64,000 nucleotides of DNA, from assembly GCF_964059115.1 (NCBI RefSeq), contig NZ_OZ060408.1, forward strand, positions 1 to 64,000, given 5' to 3'. Below the pieces are notes generated by a model. The model saw only the letters and a program-made list of their open reading frames with translations. It was not told the origin of the DNA and ran no database searches. Positions within the stretch are counted from its first letter, which is position 1; the number at the start of each line of letters is the position of its first letter. A program made the translations under genes and the position numbers. The stretch comes from Buchnera aphidicola (Pemphigus immunis). Lineage in GTDB: Bacteria; Pseudomonadota; Gammaproteobacteria; Enterobacterales; Enterobacteriaceae. Positions 37,168 to 51,758 of this stretch are shown here, piece after piece.

Positions 37168-40100
37168 TTATTTATTTTTATTTTTTATAAGAGTTGAATT
37201 TAACAATTCAGATAAATTTGCAGCCGCTTCTTCCGGACTAATACCTGATATAGTAGTATCGGTAATTTTATTATTTGATAATAATGATCGGTGATGACGA
37301 CGATTTAATCTATTTTTATGATATGCGTATCCTGTTCCAGCGGGTATTAATCGACCAACAATGACATTCTCTTTTAAACCTCTTAATTCATCTTTTTTTC
37401 CAGCAACGGCTGATTCTGTTAAAACACGTGTTGTTTCTTGAAAAGATGCAGCAGATATAAAAGATTCTGTTGCTAGAGATGCTTTTGTAATTCCTAATAA
37501 ATCTCGACAAAATGTTGCTGGAATATAATTTTTTTTCTCCAGATTACGATTTGATATTTTTATTCGATAAAACTCTACTTGTTCTCCATCTAAAAATTCT
37601 GATTGTCCTGCTTTAATAATAGTAGCTTTTCGTAACATTTGACGAATAATGACCTCAATATGTTTGTCATTTATTTTTACTCCTTGAAGACGATATACTT
37701 CTTGTACTTCATTAACAATATATTTCGTTACAGCTTGTATTCCTCTTAATCTAAGAATATCATGTGGAGATTCTGGACCATCAGATATGACATCTCCTTT
37801 TTCTACTCTTTCTCCTTCAAAAACGTTAAGTTGTCTCCATTTAGGAATCATTTCTTCATATATTTCATTATCATCAGTAGGAGTAATAATTAAACGCCGT
37901 TTTCCTTTAGTTTCTTTTCCAAAAGATACGAAACCACTAATTTCTGCTAGAATTGCTAATTCTTTAGGTTTTCGAGCTTCGAAAAGATCAGCAACTCTAG
38001 GTAATCCACCAGTAATATCTTTAGTTCCACCTGATTCTTGTGGAATTCTTGCTAAAGTATCTCCTGAACTAATTTTCATGGCGTTATCTAATTGAACAAT
38101 ACTTCTACCAGGAAGAAAATATTGTGCAGGCATATCTGTACCTGGTAACAGTACATCTTTTCCAAATGAGTCGATAATTTTTAACGCTGGACGCAGATCC
38201 TTTGCTATTGAAGTGCGTTCAGCTGAATCTAATATTATTATAGAAGTTAATCCTGTTAATTCATCTGTTTGTCGAGTAATACTTTGACCATCGATCATAT
38301 CAATAAATTGAACATAACCATTAACTTCAGTGATAACAGGCATAGTATGTGGATCCCATTTAGCTATTGTTTCACCTGAATTAACGGTCTCTCCATGTCC
38401 TTTAATCATGATAGAACCGTATGGTACTTTGTAACTTTCTTGCGTTCTACCTAATTCATCGAGCATTTTTAATTCAACATTACGTGAAGTAATAATAATT
38501 TTACCTTCTGAATTAATGACTGATTTAGCGTTATTAAGGTTAATTTTACCTTTGTTTTTTACTTGAATACTAGATGTTGCAGCGGCTCTTGATGCTGCAC
38601 CTCCAATATGGAATGTGCGCATTGTTAATTGTGTTCCTGGTTCTCCTATAGATTGAGCTGCAATAACACCAATAGCTTCACCTTTATTTACTAAATGACC
38701 ACGTGCCAAATCACGTCCATAGCAATAAGCACAAATTCCGAAATCGGTATCACAATTGACCACTGATCTAACTTTAATGCTATCTATAGAATATTTTTCT
38801 AAAATATCACACCATTTTTCATTGAGTAACGTATTACGAGGTATTAAAATTTCTGTTGAACATGACTTGAAAATATTTTCAGCTGTAATTCTTCCTAATA
38901 CTCTTTCTCGTAAAGGTTCTTTAACTTCACCACCTTCGATTACTGGTGTCATGACAATGCCTTCATATGTAAGACAATCATCTTCTGTTACTACTAAATC
39001 TTGTGCTACATCTACTAAACGACGTGTTAAATATCCAGAATTAGCTGTTTTTAAAGCAGTATCTGCTAATCCTTTTCTTGCTCCATGGGTAGAAATAAAA
39101 TATTGTAGTACATTTAATCCTTCACGAAAATTAGCTGTAATAGGTGTTTCAATAATAGATCCATCTGGTTTTGCCATTAAACCTCTCATGCCAGCTAATT
39201 GTCTAATTTGTGCAGCAGAACCGCGTGCTCCTGAATCAGCCATCATAAAAATGCTATTAAAGGATACCTGTTTTTCAATTTTACCGTATTTATTTATGAC
39301 AGAATCAACAGAAAGATTGGCCATCATAGCTTTTGAAACACGTTCGTTAGCAGCTGCCCAAATATCAATAACTTTATTATATCTTTCTCCAGCAGTGACT
39401 AGTCCAGATTGAAATTGTTCTTGAATTTCTGCAACTTCATTTTCAGCTTCTGCAATAATTTCTATTTTTTCAGAAGGTATTACCATATCATCTATACCTA
39501 CAGATGCACCAGATCGAGCAGCATAAGCGAATCCTGTATACATGATTTGATCAGCAAAATCCACGGTAGATTTTAGACCTAAAATACGATAACAAGTATT
39601 AATCATTTTAGAAATACTTTTTTTTCCTAATGTTTGATTTACTATGGAAAAAGGTAGTCCTTTAGGAACTATCATCCACAAAATAGCTCTACCTATTGTA
39701 GTATGAATTATTTTATTTTTTTTTAGAATAATTTTTTCTTCTTTTTTTTCGTATTCTTGAATTCTAATTCTAACCATTGAGTGTAACTCGGCAAGTTCTG
39801 AACGATAAAGACGTTCTGCTTCTTTAGGACCGCTTAAAATCATTCCTTCTCCTTTACCATTGATTTTAGATCGAGTCATATAATACAGTCCTAAAACGAC
39901 ATCTTGTGAAGGTACGATGATAGGTTCTCCGTTAGCTGGAGATAGAATGTTATTGGTAGACATCATTAATGCTCGTGCTTCTAATTGCGCTTCGAGGGTC
40001 AGAGGAACATGAACTGCCATTTGATCGCCATCAAAATCAGCATTATAAGCAGCGCAGACTAAAGGATGTAATTGTATAGCTTTCCCTTCAATTAAAATTG

Positions 40101-41415
40101 GTTCAAAAGCTTGTATACCTAATCTATGTAGGGTGGGTGCTCTGTTCAATAAAACAGGATGTTCGCGAATTACTTCGTCTAATATATCCCAAACAACGGA
40201 TTCTTCTTTTTCTACCATTTTTTTAGCAGCTTTAATTGTTGTTGCTAAACCGTGTAGTTCTAATTTTCCGTATATAAATGGTTTAAATAATTCTAATGCC
40301 ATTTTTTTAGGTAATCCACATTGATGCAAATGTAGATAAGGACCGACAGTAATTACTGAACGTCCTGAATAATCGACGCGTTTACCGAGTAAATTTTGAC
40401 GAAATCGACCTTGTTTTCCTTTGATCATATCTGCCAAGGATTTAAGAGGACGTTTATTGGATCCAATAATTGCTCGACCTCGGCGACCATTATCTAACAG
40501 TGCATCTATAGCTTCTTGCAACATGCGTTTTTCGTTTCTTACTATGATATCTGGAGCCGATAAATCTAGTAATCGTTTTAACCGATTATTTCTATTAATA
40601 ACTCGGCGATATAAATCATTTAAATCTGAAGTTGCAAATCTTCCTCCATCTAAAGGTACCAGTGGTCTTAAATCAGGAGGTAAAATAGGAAGAACATTAA
40701 GAATCATCCATTCTGGTTTATTATTTGATTGTATAAATGATTCGAGTAATTTAATACGTTTGGTTAATTTTTTTCTTTTAGTTTCAGAATGGCTTTTTTT
40801 TAATTCTTTTCTTAATGTTTCGCATTCCTCTTTTAAGTTCATATTTTTTAAAAGTATTTGGATTGCTTCAGCTCCCATTTTTGCATCAAAATCATCTCCG
40901 AATTCTTCTAGTGCATCTAAATATTGTTCTTCAGTTAAAATTTGTTTTTTCTCTAAATTAGTCATACCTTCATCAACAATGACATATGATTCAAAATAGA
41001 GTACTCTTTCTATATCTCTAAGAGGCATATCTAATAATAACCCAATACGCGATGGAAGAGATTTTAGAAACCAAATATGGGCTATAGGAGATGCTAATTC
41101 TATATGACCCATTCTTTCACGACGCACTTTACTCTGAGTTACTTCTACTCCACATTTTTCACAAATAACACCGCGGTGTTTCAAACGTTTATATTTTCCA
41201 CATAAACATTCATAATCTTTGACAGGACCGAAAATCCGTGCACAGAATAAACCATCTCGTTCAGGTTTAAATGTGCGATAATTAATTGTTTCTGGTTTTT
41301 TTACTTCTCCAAAAGACCATGAACGAATAGTGTCTGGTGAAGATAATGAAATTTTGATAGAATCAAATTCTTCTGCTTTAGTTTGTGTTTTTAGAAATTT
41401 AAGTAAGTCTTTCAC
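37168..41415 (-). CDS. rpoC: RNA polymerase beta' subunit
   Basis: Beta' forms, with beta, the catalytic core of RNA polymerase. The product has 1415 residues (E. coli 1407). The zinc-binding cysteines lie in [19 protein letters not shown] (about 70-88), the catalytic [12 protein letters not shown] near 458-469, and the bridge-helix and trigger-loop regions around 780 and 920 ([18 protein letters not shown]). It starts with GTG as in E. coli, behind a GGGAGC that is also found at this place in E. coli. It follows rpoB after 83 bp. Confidence 0.98.
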   Translation of the reverse strand: MKDLLKFLKTQTKAEEFDSIKISLSSPDTIRSWSFGEVKKPETINYRTFKPERDGLFCARIFGPVKDYECLCGKYKRLKHRGVICEKCGVEVTQSKVRRERMGHIELASPIAHIWFLKSLPSRIGLLLDMPLRDIERVLYFESYVIVDEGMTNLEKKQILTEEQYLDALEEFGDDFDAKMGAEAIQILLKNMNLKEECETLRKELKKSHSETKRKKLTKRIKLLESFIQSNNKPEWMILNVLPILPPDLRPLVPLDGGRFATSDLNDLYRRVINRNNRLKRLLDLSAPDIIVRNEKRMLQEAIDALLDNGRRGRAIIGSNKRPLKSLADMIKGKQGRFRQNLLGKRVDYSGRSVITVGPYLHLHQCGLPKKMALELFKPFIYGKLELHGLATTIKAAKKMVEKEESVVWDILDEVIREHPVLLNRAPTLHRLGIQAFEPILIEGKAIQLHPLVCAAYNADFDGDQMAVHVPLTLEAQLEARALMMSTNNILSPANGEPIIVPSQDVVLGLYYMTRSKINGKGEGMILSGPKEAERLYRSELAELHSMVRIRIQEYEKKEEKIILKKNKIIHTTIGRAILWMIVPKGLPFSIVNQTLGKKSISKMINTCYRILGLKSTVDFADQIMYTGFAYAARSGASVGIDDMVIPSEKIEIIAEAENEVAEIQEQFQSGLVTAGERYNKVIDIWAAANERVSKAMMANLSVDSVINKYGKIEKQVSFNSIFMMADSGARGSAAQIRQLAGMRGLMAKPDGSIIETPITANFREGLNVLQYFISTHGARKGLADTALKTANSGYLTRRLVDVAQDLVVTEDDCLTYEGIVMTPVIEGGEVKEPLRERVLGRITAENIFKSCSTEILIPRNTLLNEKWCDILEKYSIDSIKVRSVVNCDTDFGICAYCYGRDLARGHLVNKGEAIGVIAAQSIGEPGTQLTMRTFHIGGAASRAAATSSIQVKNKGKINLNNAKSVINSEGKIIITSRNVELKMLDELGRTQESYKVPYGSIMIKGHGETVNSGETIAKWDPHTMPVITEVNGYVQFIDMIDGQSITRQTDELTGLTSIIILDSAERTSIAKDLRPALKIIDSFGKDVLLPGTDMPAQYFLPGRSIVQLDNAMKISSGDTLARIPQESGGTKDITGGLPRVADLFEARKPKELAILAEISGFVSFGKETKGKRRLIITPTDDNEIYEEMIPKWRQLNVFEGERVEKGDVISDGPESPHDILRLRGIQAVTKYIVNEVQEVYRLQGVKINDKHIEVIIRQMLRKATIIKAGQSEFLDGEQVEFYRIKISNRNLEKKNYIPATFCRDLLGITKASLATESFISAASFQETTRVLTESAVAGKKDELRGLKENVIVGRLIPAGTGYAYHKNRLNRRHHRSLLSNNKITDTTISGISPEEAAANLSELLNSTLIKNKNK

Positions 41416-41498
41416 GGATTAGCTCCCGTCTGAGTAAACAGTTCAAGAGAATATGAATAAAAATTAGATTTATAGTAGTTGGTATATATTGGAACGTT

Positions 41499-44400
41499 TT
41501 ATTCATTTTCAAGTTCAATATTAATGCCTAATGATCTAATTTCTTTTAATAAAACGTTAAATGATTCTGGCATCCCTGGTTCCATTTTGTGATTACCGTC
41601 TACAATATTTTTATACATTTTTGTTCGTCCATTTACATCATCAGATTTTACAGTGAGCATCTCTTGTAAAGTATAAGAAGCTCCATATGCCTCGAGTGCC
41701 CAAACTTCCATTTCTCCAAAACGTTGTCCACCAAATTGAGCTTTTCCACCTAAGGGTTGTTGTGTCACCAAACTATATGATCCTGTTGATCTAGCATGCA
41801 TTTTATCGTCTACTAAATGATTTAGTTTTAACATATACATATATCCAACAGTGACAGGTCTTTCAAATTTTTCTCCAGTTCGTCCATCAAAAAGTATAAT
41901 TTGTCCAGATGAAGGAAGATCAGCTAATTCTAATAGTTTTTTAATTTCACTTTCTTTAGCACCGTCAAATACAGGTGTTGCAATAGGAATACCTTTTTTA
42001 AAATTTTCTGCTAGAATTAGTATTTCTTTATCGGAGAAATTAGAAAAATCGATTTTTTGACGAATGTTTTCTCCTATATTGAAAGCTTGTTGTATAAATT
42101 TACGTAAATTTTCAACTTTTTCTTTTTTTTTCAACATATAATTAATTTTATCGCCTAATCCTTTAGCAGCTAAGCCTAGATGTGTTTCTAAAATTTGACC
42201 AATATTCATTCTAGAAGGTACCCCTAATGGATTAAGAACAATGTCAATCGGGATTCCATATTGGTCGTAAGGCATATCTTCAATAGGATTAATTTTAGAA
42301 ATAACTCCTTTATTACCGTGTCTTCCTGCCATTTTATCACCAGGTTGAATATGTCTCTTTACAGCCAAATATACTTTAACTATTTTTAAAACTCCTGGAG
42401 ATAAATCATCTCCTTGAACAATTTTTTTATGGTTTTCTTCTATTTTTTTTTCAAATTCTTTTTTTAGCGAATTATATTTTTTAGTTAATTTTTCTAATAT
42501 TTTTTGATTTTTTTCATTTTTTAATTTTATTTTTAGCCATTCTTCTTTGGATAATTTATAAATTTCTTCTTTGGAAATACCACAATTTATCAAATGATTA
42601 TAGATATGAATAAAAAGACTAGATTCAAATATTTTTAATTCTTCTGTCAGATCTTTTTTAATCTTTTTTAACTGCATATCTTCTATTTCTAAAGTTCGTT
42701 TATCTTTTACCACGCCATCTCGCGTAAAAATTTGTAAATCAATTACGGTGCCTGATACTCCATTGGGTACACGTAATGAAGAATCTTTAACATCTGAGGC
42801 TTTTTCTCCAAAAATAGCGCGTAGTAATTTTTCTTCAGGTGTTAATTGTGTTTCTCCTTTAGGTGTTACTTTTCCGACAAGTATATCTCCTTCTGTAACT
42901 TCGGCTCCAATATATACAATTCCTGATTCATCTAATTTAGATAAGGCTGCTTCTCCTACATTCGGTATATCTGATGTAATTTCTTCAGATCCTAGTTTAG
43001 TATCTCGAGAAATACATGCTAGTTCTTGAATGTGAATAGTTGTAAATTTATTTTTTTGTACAACTTTTTCTGAAATAAGTATAGAGTCTTCAAAGTTATA
43101 ACCATTCCAAGGCATAAAAGCTACACGCATGTTTTGACCTAAAGCGAGTTCGCCTAAATCAGTAGATGGACCATCAGCTAATACATCTCCTGATTCAACA
43201 AGTTCTTTTAATTGGACGCAAGGAATTTGATTTATGCAAGTATTTTGATTAGAACGCGTATATTTATTTAAATTATATATATCGATTCCAGCTTCACCTG
43301 TGAGCATTTCTGTTTCTTTAACTTTAATAACAATGCGAGATGCATCAATGTATTGCACTATACCACCTCTTTTAGCTACTACTGTTACTCCAGAATCTAC
43401 AGCAACAGCTCTTTCCATTCCAGTGCCCACTAGAGGTTTTTCTGATCTTAGAGTTGGTACTGCTTGTCTTTGCATATTTGCACCCATTAAAGCGCGATTT
43501 GCATCATCATGTTCTAAAAAAGGGATTAAAGAAGCACCAACAGATACGATTTGTTGGGTAGATACATCCATATAGTTTACTTGATCAGGATGGAATAAAC
43601 TGGATTCTCCTTTATGACGGCAAGTAACTAAATCATCAATAAACATGTTTTGAGAATTAAGATTAGTATTTGCTTGTGCAATAATATAATTACCTTCTTC
43701 GATGGCAGATAAGTATTTTATTTTATTGGTTACTATATTATTTTTTACTTTTCTGTAAGGTGTTTCTAAAAAACCATATTTGTTGGTACGAGCATAAACA
43801 GATAATGAATTGATTAATCCTATATTAGGTCCTTCTGGTGTTTCAATAGGACACACCCGACCATAATGAGTAGGATGTACATCTCGTACCTCAAATCCAG
43901 CTCTTTCTCTTGTTAATCCTCCAATTCCAAGAGCAGATATTCTACGTTTGTGTGTAATTTCAGATAAAGGATTATTTTGGTCCATAAATTGAGATAATTG
44001 ACTAGATCCAAAAAATTCTTTTACAGCAGAAGAAATTGGTTTAGCATTAATCATGTCTTGAGGCATTATAGTATCTAGATCACCTAATGATAATCTTTCT
44101 TTTACTGCTCTTTCTACTCGCACTAAACCTATTCGAAATTGATTTTCAGCCATTTCACCAACAGATCTAATACGACGATTTCCTAAATGATCGATATCAT
44201 CTATTTCTCCTTTTCCATTTCGAATATCTATTAATTTTTTAATAACATCTACAATATCTTCTTTACTAAGAGTACCTGATCCTATTATTTCTTCACGTGA
44301 TAGAGAACGATTAAATTTCATTCTTCCTACAGGTGAAAGATCGTATCTTTCTTCAGAAAAAAATAGATTTATAAAAAGATTTTCAGCAGCTTCTCTTGTA

Positions 44401-45527
44401 GGAGGTTCACCTGGTCTCATCATACGATAAATTTCTACTAATGCACTTAATTTATCGTGAGTTTGATCTATTTTTAATGTTTCTGAAATATAAGGACCAT
44501 GATCTAAATCATTAGTAAAAATAGTTTCTATAGTACTATGTCCATTTTTTATTATTTTTTCTAATATTTCAGGAGAAATTATTGTATTGGAGAGAATAAT
44601 AGGTTGATTGTTTTTTTTATCGAAATAATTTTTAGCAATAATTTTATTGAATATATATTCAATAGGTACTTCAATTTTTTTAATATTATCTTTTTTTAAT
44701 TTTCTTATGTGGTGAGCTGTAATACGACTTCCTTTTTTTACATAAATTTTTTCGTATGATTTTATATTGAAAGAAGCTGTTTCACCACGAAGTCTTTCAG
44801 GTACTAATGTCATTTCAACTTTTTTTTCAAAGAATTGAAAAATATTTTTTTTAAAGAACAAATTAATAATATCTTCCGTGGAGTAATTAAGAGCTCTTAA
44901 AAGAATTGTGACGGGAAGTTTTCTTCTACGATCGATACGTACAAATAAATTATCTTTAGGATCAAATTCAAAATCTAACCAAGATCCTCGATAAGGTATG
45001 ATACGAGCGTTGTATAAGACTTTTCCGGAAGAATGAGTTTTTCCTTTATCGCTATCAAAAAAAACACCAGGACTACGGTGTAATTGTGATACTATGACTC
45101 TTTCTGTACCATTAATAATAAATGTACCATTTTCAGTCATAAGGGGAATTTCACCCATGTATACTTCTTGTTCTTTAATATCTTTTACAGTGGCTTCTAA
45201 AGATTCTTTTTCATAAATTATTAAACGTAATTTAACGCGCAATGGAGCAGAAAAAGTAGCACCCCGTATTTGACATTCTTTTACATTAAAAACAGTGTGA
45301 CCTAAGCGATAACTGACATATTGTAATTCAGCATTACCACTATAGCTGCGAATGGGAAATATAGAACGGAAAGCAGCTTCTAATCCGTGTTGACCTTCTG
45401 GATCCTGTTTAATAAATTTTTGAAATGAATCCAATTGGATAGAAAGTAGATAAGGTATATCTAGAATTTGTGGTCTTTTTCCAAAATCTTTACGAATTCT
45501 TTTTTTTTCGGTATAAGAGTAAACCAT
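41499..45527 (-). CDS. rpoB: RNA polymerase beta subunit
   Basis: Beta contributes the active site and the rifampicin-binding pocket. The product has 1342 residues, exactly the E. coli length. The rifampicin cluster reads [27 protein letters not shown] near 509-535 (quoted in parts: [19 protein letters not shown]) without a residue usually linked to resistance. The signature [15 protein letters not shown] lies near 1064. It is flanked upstream by an attenuator-like hairpin after rplL. Confidence 0.98.
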   Translation of the reverse strand: MVYSYTEKKRIRKDFGKRPQILDIPYLLSIQLDSFQKFIKQDPEGQHGLEAAFRSIFPIRSYSGNAELQYVSYRLGHTVFNVKECQIRGATFSAPLRVKLRLIIYEKESLEATVKDIKEQEVYMGEIPLMTENGTFIINGTERVIVSQLHRSPGVFFDSDKGKTHSSGKVLYNARIIPYRGSWLDFEFDPKDNLFVRIDRRRKLPVTILLRALNYSTEDIINLFFKKNIFQFFEKKVEMTLVPERLRGETASFNIKSYEKIYVKKGSRITAHHIRKLKKDNIKKIEVPIEYIFNKIIAKNYFDKKNNQPIILSNTIISPEILEKIIKNGHSTIETIFTNDLDHGPYISETLKIDQTHDKLSALVEIYRMMRPGEPPTREAAENLFINLFFSEERYDLSPVGRMKFNRSLSREEIIGSGTLSKEDIVDVIKKLIDIRNGKGEIDDIDHLGNRRIRSVGEMAENQFRIGLVRVERAVKERLSLGDLDTIMPQDMINAKPISSAVKEFFGSSQLSQFMDQNNPLSEITHKRRISALGIGGLTRERAGFEVRDVHPTHYGRVCPIETPEGPNIGLINSLSVYARTNKYGFLETPYRKVKNNIVTNKIKYLSAIEEGNYIIAQANTNLNSQNMFIDDLVTCRHKGESSLFHPDQVNYMDVSTQQIVSVGASLIPFLEHDDANRALMGANMQRQAVPTLRSEKPLVGTGMERAVAVDSGVTVVAKRGGIVQYIDASRIVIKVKETEMLTGEAGIDIYNLNKYTRSNQNTCINQIPCVQLKELVESGDVLADGPSTDLGELALGQNMRVAFMPWNGYNFEDSILISEKVVQKNKFTTIHIQELACISRDTKLGSEEITSDIPNVGEAALSKLDESGIVYIGAEVTEGDILVGKVTPKGETQLTPEEKLLRAIFGEKASDVKDSSLRVPNGVSGTVIDLQIFTRDGVVKDKRTLEIEDMQLKKIKKDLTEELKIFESSLFIHIYNHLINCGISKEEIYKLSKEEWLKIKLKNEKNQKILEKLTKKYNSLKKEFEKKIEENHKKIVQGDDLSPGVLKIVKVYLAVKRHIQPGDKMAGRHGNKGVISKINPIEDMPYDQYGIPIDIVLNPLGVPSRMNIGQILETHLGLAAKGLGDKINYMLKKKEKVENLRKFIQQAFNIGENIRQKIDFSNFSDKEILILAENFKKGIPIATPVFDGAKESEIKKLLELADLPSSGQIILFDGRTGEKFERPVTVGYMYMLKLNHLVDDKMHARSTGSYSLVTQQPLGGKAQFGGQRFGEMEVWALEAYGASYTLQEMLTVKSDDVNGRTKMYKNIVDGNHKMEPGMPESFNVLLKEIRSLGINIELENE

Positions 45528-45745
45528 GAGGTTCCTTAGCTAGCTGATAAGTTAAACTACCTTGTTTATTCTTTATAAATAACAGTTGGTTGATCTAATT
45601 TTAAAATTAAGATTATCTGAGATAACAATTTATAAATGAAACAATATTCATTTAACCTATAATTAGATTTTTAAAAGAAAAATAATAAATAATAATAATT
45701 TTACATTAAATAATTAAAATTATTTTATATTTTAATTAAGAAAGG

Positions 45746-45772
45746 CTGGTGGCTGATGATTATGGCCACCAG
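45746..45772 (-). promoter_or_regulatory. Attenuator hairpin between rplL and rpoB
   Basis: The minus-strand RNA folds with ctggtggc/gccaccag (8 bp; arms at 45746-45753 and 45765-45772) followed by cctttctt. From memory, E. coli has a terminator with the same GCTGGTGA...CACCAGCC core between rplL and rpoB that lets only a fraction of transcripts continue into rpoBC. Its retention in a spacer that is otherwise nearly all A/T suggests selection. Confidence 0.7.
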
Positions 45773-45806
45773 TATTTATAAATTGAATTTATCTAATAAT
45801 AATTAA

Positions 45807-46178
45807 TTATTTAATTTCTACTTCGGCACCAGCATCTTCTAATATTTTTTTTAAGGATTCAGATTCATCTTTATTAATATTTTCTTTTATGAGAGTGGGA
45901 GCAGATTCGACTAAATCTTTAGCTTCTTTTAGTCCTAATCCAGTAGCACTACGTACTGCTTTAATTACTGATACTTTATTTCCACCTATAGTTTTTAAGA
46001 ATACATTAAATTCTGTTTTTTCTTCTGTAGATGTATCAGCTTGTCCTGTTGTAACATTAGTGTTTATAGCGTTTGCTGAAACACCAAATTTTTCTTCCAT
46101 AGCTGATATTAGTTCAACAACATTTTTTACAGACATTTCTGCTATGGCTTCTAGAATTTGTTCTTTATTAATTGACAT
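45807..46178 (-). CDS. rplL: 50S ribosomal protein L7/L12
   Basis: L7/L12 forms the flexible stalk of the large subunit that recruits translation factors. The product has 123 residues (E. coli 121). The N-terminal dimerisation part [24 protein letters not shown] (partly quoted), a short hinge and the C-terminal domain with [16 protein letters not shown] and [10 protein letters not shown] are canonical. It follows rplJ after 69 bp. Confidence 0.98.
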   Translation of the reverse strand: MSINKEQILEAIAEMSVKNVVELISAMEEKFGVSANAINTNVTTGQADTSTEEKTEFNVFLKTIGGNKVSVIKAVRSATGLGLKEAKDLVESAPTLIKENINKDESESLKKILEDAGAEVEIK

Positions 46179-46247
46179 AAAAGTATTCCTAACAAAAATC
46201 TGAAGTAATGTAAGCAGTATCTGGTATATCGAAAATTTATTGAAAAT

Positions 46248-46745
46248 TTAGTTATTTTCTTTCTTATTGGATATAACAGATAAAGTACGAATTAGTTTTC
46301 CTGCAGCAAGTTCTTTTATCAAGGATATAAAAATAATTATAGCTTCTTTGTAAGTAGGCATGTCTGCAAGTTGGTTGACTTGTAATTTAGATAATATTTT
46401 TTTTTCAAAAACACCACTGGTAATTTTAAAATTTTTATTTTTTTTTGCAAAATTTCTAAATAACCTTGCTGCACTGCCTGCATGTTCAAAAGAATAGGCA
46501 ATGAGAGAAGGGCCTTTTAATGTATTTTTAAGACATTCAAAAGATGTGCCTTGAATAGCTAAGTTTAATAATGTGTTTCGTACAACGCTAATTTTTACTC
46601 CAATATGGCGACTTAATTTTCTTAATTCCGTTATATTATTGGTAGTGATACCTCGAGAATCAGCTATTATAACTGATAATGCCATGTTGGCTGTTTTATT
46701 AATTTTAGCAACAATTTCTTTTTTATTTTGAAGGCTTAATGGCAT
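46248..46745 (-). CDS. rplJ: 50S ribosomal protein L10
   Basis: L10 anchors L7/L12 on the ribosome. In E. coli the L10-L12 complex also represses its own mRNA leader. The product has 165 residues, the E. coli length. It has the conserved VVRNTLLNLAIQGT (about 55) and the segment KGPSLIAYSFEHAGSAARLF (partly quoted). The 264-bp spacer upstream (46746-47009) should hold the leader, but I could not recognise the E. coli L10 binding structure. Confidence 0.96.
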   Translation of the reverse strand: MPLSLQNKKEIVAKINKTANMALSVIIADSRGITTNNITELRKLSRHIGVKISVVRNTLLNLAIQGTSFECLKNTLKGPSLIAYSFEHAGSAARLFRNFAKKNKNFKITSGVFEKKILSKLQVNQLADMPTYKEAIIIFISLIKELAAGKLIRTLSVISNKKENN

Positions 46746-47009
46746 CTATATTGTGCTCCTAGATTTTATTTATGTCATTTATAATATGACTATTTTATGT
46801 ATCATATATAAAAAGAACTAAAAGCATTAATTAAAGTTAAAAATGTTTTTCTTATTTTAAATAAATATAAATTTTTTTATATCGTAAGAAAAATTACATA
46901 TAAAGGTGTATTTTTTTAATTAAATTAATTTAAAATATTCATAAATTAAAGGGGCAGTTATTATAAATAATTTTTTTTCTAGCGTAAAGTATAAAATATT
47001 TTTTATTTT

Positions 47010-47705
47010 CTAGTTCAAAGTAGATTGATCAATTTTTAATCCAGCTCCCATTGTTGTAGATAAAAAAATTTTTCTTATATACAATCCTTTAGATTGTGAA
47101 GGTTTTATTTTATTTAAAGAAAGTAAAAGTGAATTTAAATTTTCTTTTATGTTTTTTTCTAAAAAATTAATTTTACCAATAGTTGCGTGAACAATGCCAT
47201 TTTTATCATTACGATAACGAATTTGTCCTATTTTAGTATTTTTTACTGTTTCGAATATTTTTTCAGTTACTGTTCCTAATTTTGGATTTGGCATTAATCC
47301 TCGAGGTCCTAATATTGCTCCTAGTTGACCAACTATTTTCATGGAATCTGGAGAAGCGATAACTATATCAAAATTTATTTTTTTATTTTTTATTTTTTCT
47401 GCTAAATCTTCTAATCCAATGAAATCTGCATTAGCAGAAATAGCTTCTTTAATATATTTATTATTATTAGTGAAAACAGCAACTTTAATTGTACGTCCAA
47501 TTCCGTGAGGTAATAAAGTGTAGCCACGAATGTTTTGTTCTGATTTTTTAGCATCAATACCTAAATGGATAGATACATCAACACTTTCATTAAATTTTTT
47601 AGTTGAAAATTTTTTTAATATTAAAATTCCTTCGTTTATGTGATAAAATTTTTTATAATCGATATTATTTCTCATCAACATCATTTTTTTTGTTAGTTTT
47701 GACAT
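47010..47705 (-). CDS. rplA: 50S ribosomal protein L1
   Basis: L1 forms the mobile stalk at the E site and in E. coli represses the rplK-rplA mRNA. The product has 231 residues (E. coli 234). The L1 signature with [16 protein letters not shown] (about 129-144) is intact, as is the C-terminal [11 protein letters not shown]. It follows rplK after 2 bp. Confidence 0.97.
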   Translation of the reverse strand: MSKLTKKMMLMRNNIDYKKFYHINEGILILKKFSTKKFNESVDVSIHLGIDAKKSEQNIRGYTLLPHGIGRTIKVAVFTNNNKYIKEAISANADFIGLEDLAEKIKNKKINFDIVIASPDSMKIVGQLGAILGPRGLMPNPKLGTVTEKIFETVKNTKIGQIRYRNDKNGIVHATIGKINFLEKNIKENLNSLLLSLNKIKPSQSKGLYIRKIFLSTTMGAGLKIDQSTLN

Positions 47706-47707
47706 AT

Positions 47708-48136
47708 TTACTCCTCTACTGTTAAACCCATAGAATAAGCTGTTCCTGTTATTGATTTAGCCATTTTTTCGAGGGTAGAACCAGTCATATCTATTTTTTT
47801 CATTGATGCTATTTCTAAAATTTGTTTTTTGGTAATTTTTCCTACTTTTTCTTGATTAGGTTTTCCTGAACCTGATTTGATTCCTGCTATTTTTTTAAGT
47901 AAAATAGAGGCTGGTGGAGTTTTTATGATAAAAGAAAATGAACGGTCGGTATATACAGTAATAACAACTGGTATTGGTAGTCCTTTTTCTATTTTTTCTG
48001 TTTTTGTATTAAAAGATTTACAAAATTCCATAATATTTACCCCTTTTTGTCCTAAGGCAGGGCCTACTGGAGGACTGGGATTAGCCATACCTGCTGAAAC
48101 TTGTAATTTAATGTAAGCTTGTATTTTTTTAGCCAT
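47708..48136 (-). CDS. rplK: 50S ribosomal protein L11
   Basis: L11 binds the GTPase-associated centre of 23S rRNA. The product has 142 residues, the E. coli length. It has [28 protein letters not shown] at the start (partly quoted), the PPAS turn near 73 and the signature [14 protein letters not shown] near 113. It is the first gene of rplKA, 127 bp after nusG. Confidence 0.98.
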   Translation of the reverse strand: MAKKIQAYIKLQVSAGMANPSPPVGPALGQKGVNIMEFCKSFNTKTEKIEKGLPIPVVITVYTDRSFSFIIKTPPASILLKKIAGIKSGSGKPNQEKVGKITKKQILEIASMKKIDMTGSTLEKMAKSITGTAYSMGLTVEE

Positions 48137-48263
48137 AAAATTTTTGCCGTATGTATATCAAAATATGTTGATAATTTCGTTTTTTAATTTATTAAATTTT
48201 ATTTGATAAAGATTAATTATATTTGAAAAAAGTTGTTTTTATATTGTTAATATGAGTTAAATT

Positions 48264-48809
48264 TTAATTTTTTTCTACTTGTCCAAAATCTAATTCAACA
48301 GGAGTTGCTCTGCCAAATATAGAAACAGATACTTTTAATCTATTTTTGTCATAATCCACTTCTTCTACTACACCATTAAAGTCTGAAAAAGGACCATTAT
48401 TAACTCTAATTGTTTCACCTGGTTCAAATAATGTTTTTGGTCTAGGTTTATCACCTATCTTTCTTAATCTAGTAATGATAGTGTCTACTTCTTTATCACT
48501 AATTGGGGAAGGTCGATCTGATGTTCCTCCGACGAAACCCATTACTCGAGGCACACTGCGTACTAGATGCCAACTTAGTTCATTCATAACCATTTGAACC
48601 AATACGTATCCTGGAAAAAATTTATATTCGCTTTTTTTACGTTGTCCGCTTCGAATTTCTATTACTTCTTCACTTGGCACCATAATTTCTCCAAAAAATT
48701 TTTCCATATTATTCAATTTTACGTGTTCTCGTATTGATTGTGCTATTCTATTCTCAAAACCAGAAAACGCTTGAAGTACGTACCAGCGTTTTTTTTGATT
48801 ATCATGCAT
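48264..48809 (-). CDS. nusG: Transcription antitermination and elongation factor NusG
   Basis: NusG binds RNA polymerase, supports processivity, and links transcription to Rho and to ribosomes. The product has 181 residues, the E. coli length. The N-terminal NGN domain begins [20 protein letters not shown], with [10 protein letters not shown] (about 64); the KOW domain has [21 protein letters not shown] near 127 (partly quoted). It is 1 bp from secE. Confidence 0.97.
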   Translation of the reverse strand: MHDNQKKRWYVLQAFSGFENRIAQSIREHVKLNNMEKFFGEIMVPSEEVIEIRSGQRKKSEYKFFPGYVLVQMVMNELSWHLVRSVPRVMGFVGGTSDRPSPISDKEVDTIITRLRKIGDKPRPKTLFEPGETIRVNNGPFSDFNGVVEEVDYDKNRLKVSVSIFGRATPVELDFGQVEKN

Positions 48810-48810
48810 C

Positions 48811-49194
48811 TCATAACCTCAAGTTAGTGATAAATGATACCAAATGGAATAGAATATTATCTATTCCCCATATTACTAATGACATTACTACAGTGACTAT
48901 GGAAACGATAAAAGTGGTATACAAAGTTTCTTTTTTGTTAGGCCAAATTATTTTTTTTATTTCATTTTTTGATTCAGTTATGAGAAATAACATTTTTTTT
49001 CCTGTTTCTGTATATAAAAAAACAAAAAATGCTGAACAAATTAGACATAAATTACATAAAATATGGAATATGAATATTACGTCGGAGAATAAAATATTAT
49101 AAATAATTGATATAAATAGTATAATAAAAATGCAGGACCATTGTAATATTTTTATTTTTTTGGTGTTTTTTTTTAAATTACCATTAGAATGCAT
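48811..49194 (-). CDS. secE: Preprotein translocase subunit SecE
   Basis: SecE stabilises SecY in the inner-membrane translocon. The product has 127 residues, the E. coli length, with the three-helix enterobacterial architecture: two N-terminal hydrophobic segments (about 18-37 and 39-62) and the essential amphipathic and C-terminal helices after [13 protein letters not shown] (about 80-92). It heads the secE-nusG unit. tufB, next to it in E. coli, is absent here. Confidence 0.95.
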   Translation of the reverse strand: MHSNGNLKKNTKKIKILQWSCIFIILFISIIYNILFSDVIFIFHILCNLCLICSAFFVFLYTETGKKMLFLITESKNEIKKIIWPNKKETLYTTFIVSIVTVVMSLVIWGIDNILFHLVSFITNLRL

Positions 49195-49589
49195 AAATAA
49201 TCCTAAAATCTATAAATTGAAGATTATATATTTATATAACTAGAAAATTGCAATATCAGTTAAATTATGTTGATTTAATATCCTTTTTTAATATTTTAAC
49301 AATATAATGGTATTAGAATGTAAAATATTATATAAGAATTAAAATTTTTGTGTTTTTAAATAATTATTTATTTTAAAAAATAAATATGATGTTAACCATA
49401 TTTATACATAATTTTTTGTTCTGTTTTTAATTAAATATCGTAAGAGTGGGATTATATAATAAATTATGTTGAGGGAATATTTTAGATTAGTAATAAATAG
49501 TTCCTGTAAAGAATATTAAAAAATTAATATATCATAATTTTTATTTTTTGTATTTGTTTTTATAAAAAATATTTATTAAGAGAAAACTA
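49195..49589. other. Spacer between the tRNA cluster and secE
   Basis: These 395 bp stand where E. coli has tufB between thrT and secE. I see no ORF and no readable trace of EF-Tu. It must contain the promoter of secE-nusG on the minus strand. Confidence 0.5.
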
Positions 49590-49662
49590 TGCTGATACCC
49601 AGATTTGAACTGGGGACCTCACCCTTACCATGGGTGCGCTCTACCTACTGAGCCATATCAGC
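49590..49662 (-). tRNA. thrT: tRNA-Thr (GGU)
   Basis: The minus strand gives a full cloverleaf starting gctgatatggctcagtagg; the anticodon stem is caccc/gggtg with loop atggtaa (anticodon GGT). The T arm has agttcaaatct. The discriminator is A and no CCA is encoded. It is the last gene of a Thr-Tyr-Gly-Thr cluster, in the same order as thrU-tyrU-glyT-thrT of E. coli. Confidence 0.97.
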
Positions 49663-49676
49663 TATTATTTTTGTTG

Positions 49677-49748
49677 AGCGGACAGCGGGAATTGAACCCG
49701 CATCATCAGCTTGGAAGGCTGAGATAATAACCTTTATACGATGTCCGC
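49677..49748 (-). tRNA. glyT: tRNA-Gly (UCC)
   Basis: The minus strand reads gcggacatcgtataaaggtt at the 5' end, with the anticodon region cagccttccaagctg (anticodon TCC) and T arm gggttcaattccc. The sequence is very close to E. coli glyT. The discriminator is T and no CCA is encoded. Confidence 0.97.
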
Positions 49749-49793
49749 TTTATTTATTATAAATATTTAAGATACTATGTTTATTTAAAATAT

Positions 49794-49875
49794 TGGTGGG
49801 AGAAGGATTCGAACCTTCGAAGTCTATGACGGCAGATTTACAGTCTGCTCCCTTTAACCACTCGGGAATCCCACC
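49794..49875 (-). tRNA. tyrU: tRNA-Tyr (GUA)
   Basis: This is a class II tRNA of 82 nt with a long variable arm. The minus strand begins ggtgggattcccgagtgg, with anticodon stem-loop gcagactgtaaatctgc (anticodon GTA), variable arm cgtcatagacttcg and T arm ggttcgaatcc. The discriminator is A and no CCA is encoded. Confidence 0.97.
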
Positions 49876-49889
49876 TTAATTGTTAATTA

Positions 49890-51758
<1,869 letters not shown>

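Noticed and set aside
38756..39412. A 218-codon plus-strand ORF inside rpoC
   Set aside because: It is antisense to a fully conserved gene; the low stop frequency reflects the rpoC codon pattern on the opposite strand. The same holds for the other antisense ORFs in rpoB, rpoC, groEL, dnaA and yicC.
46746..47009. GGGGCAGTT patch in the rplJ leader as a possible terminator or L10 site
   Set aside because: No complementary arm is present nearby, so no stable hairpin can be drawn.
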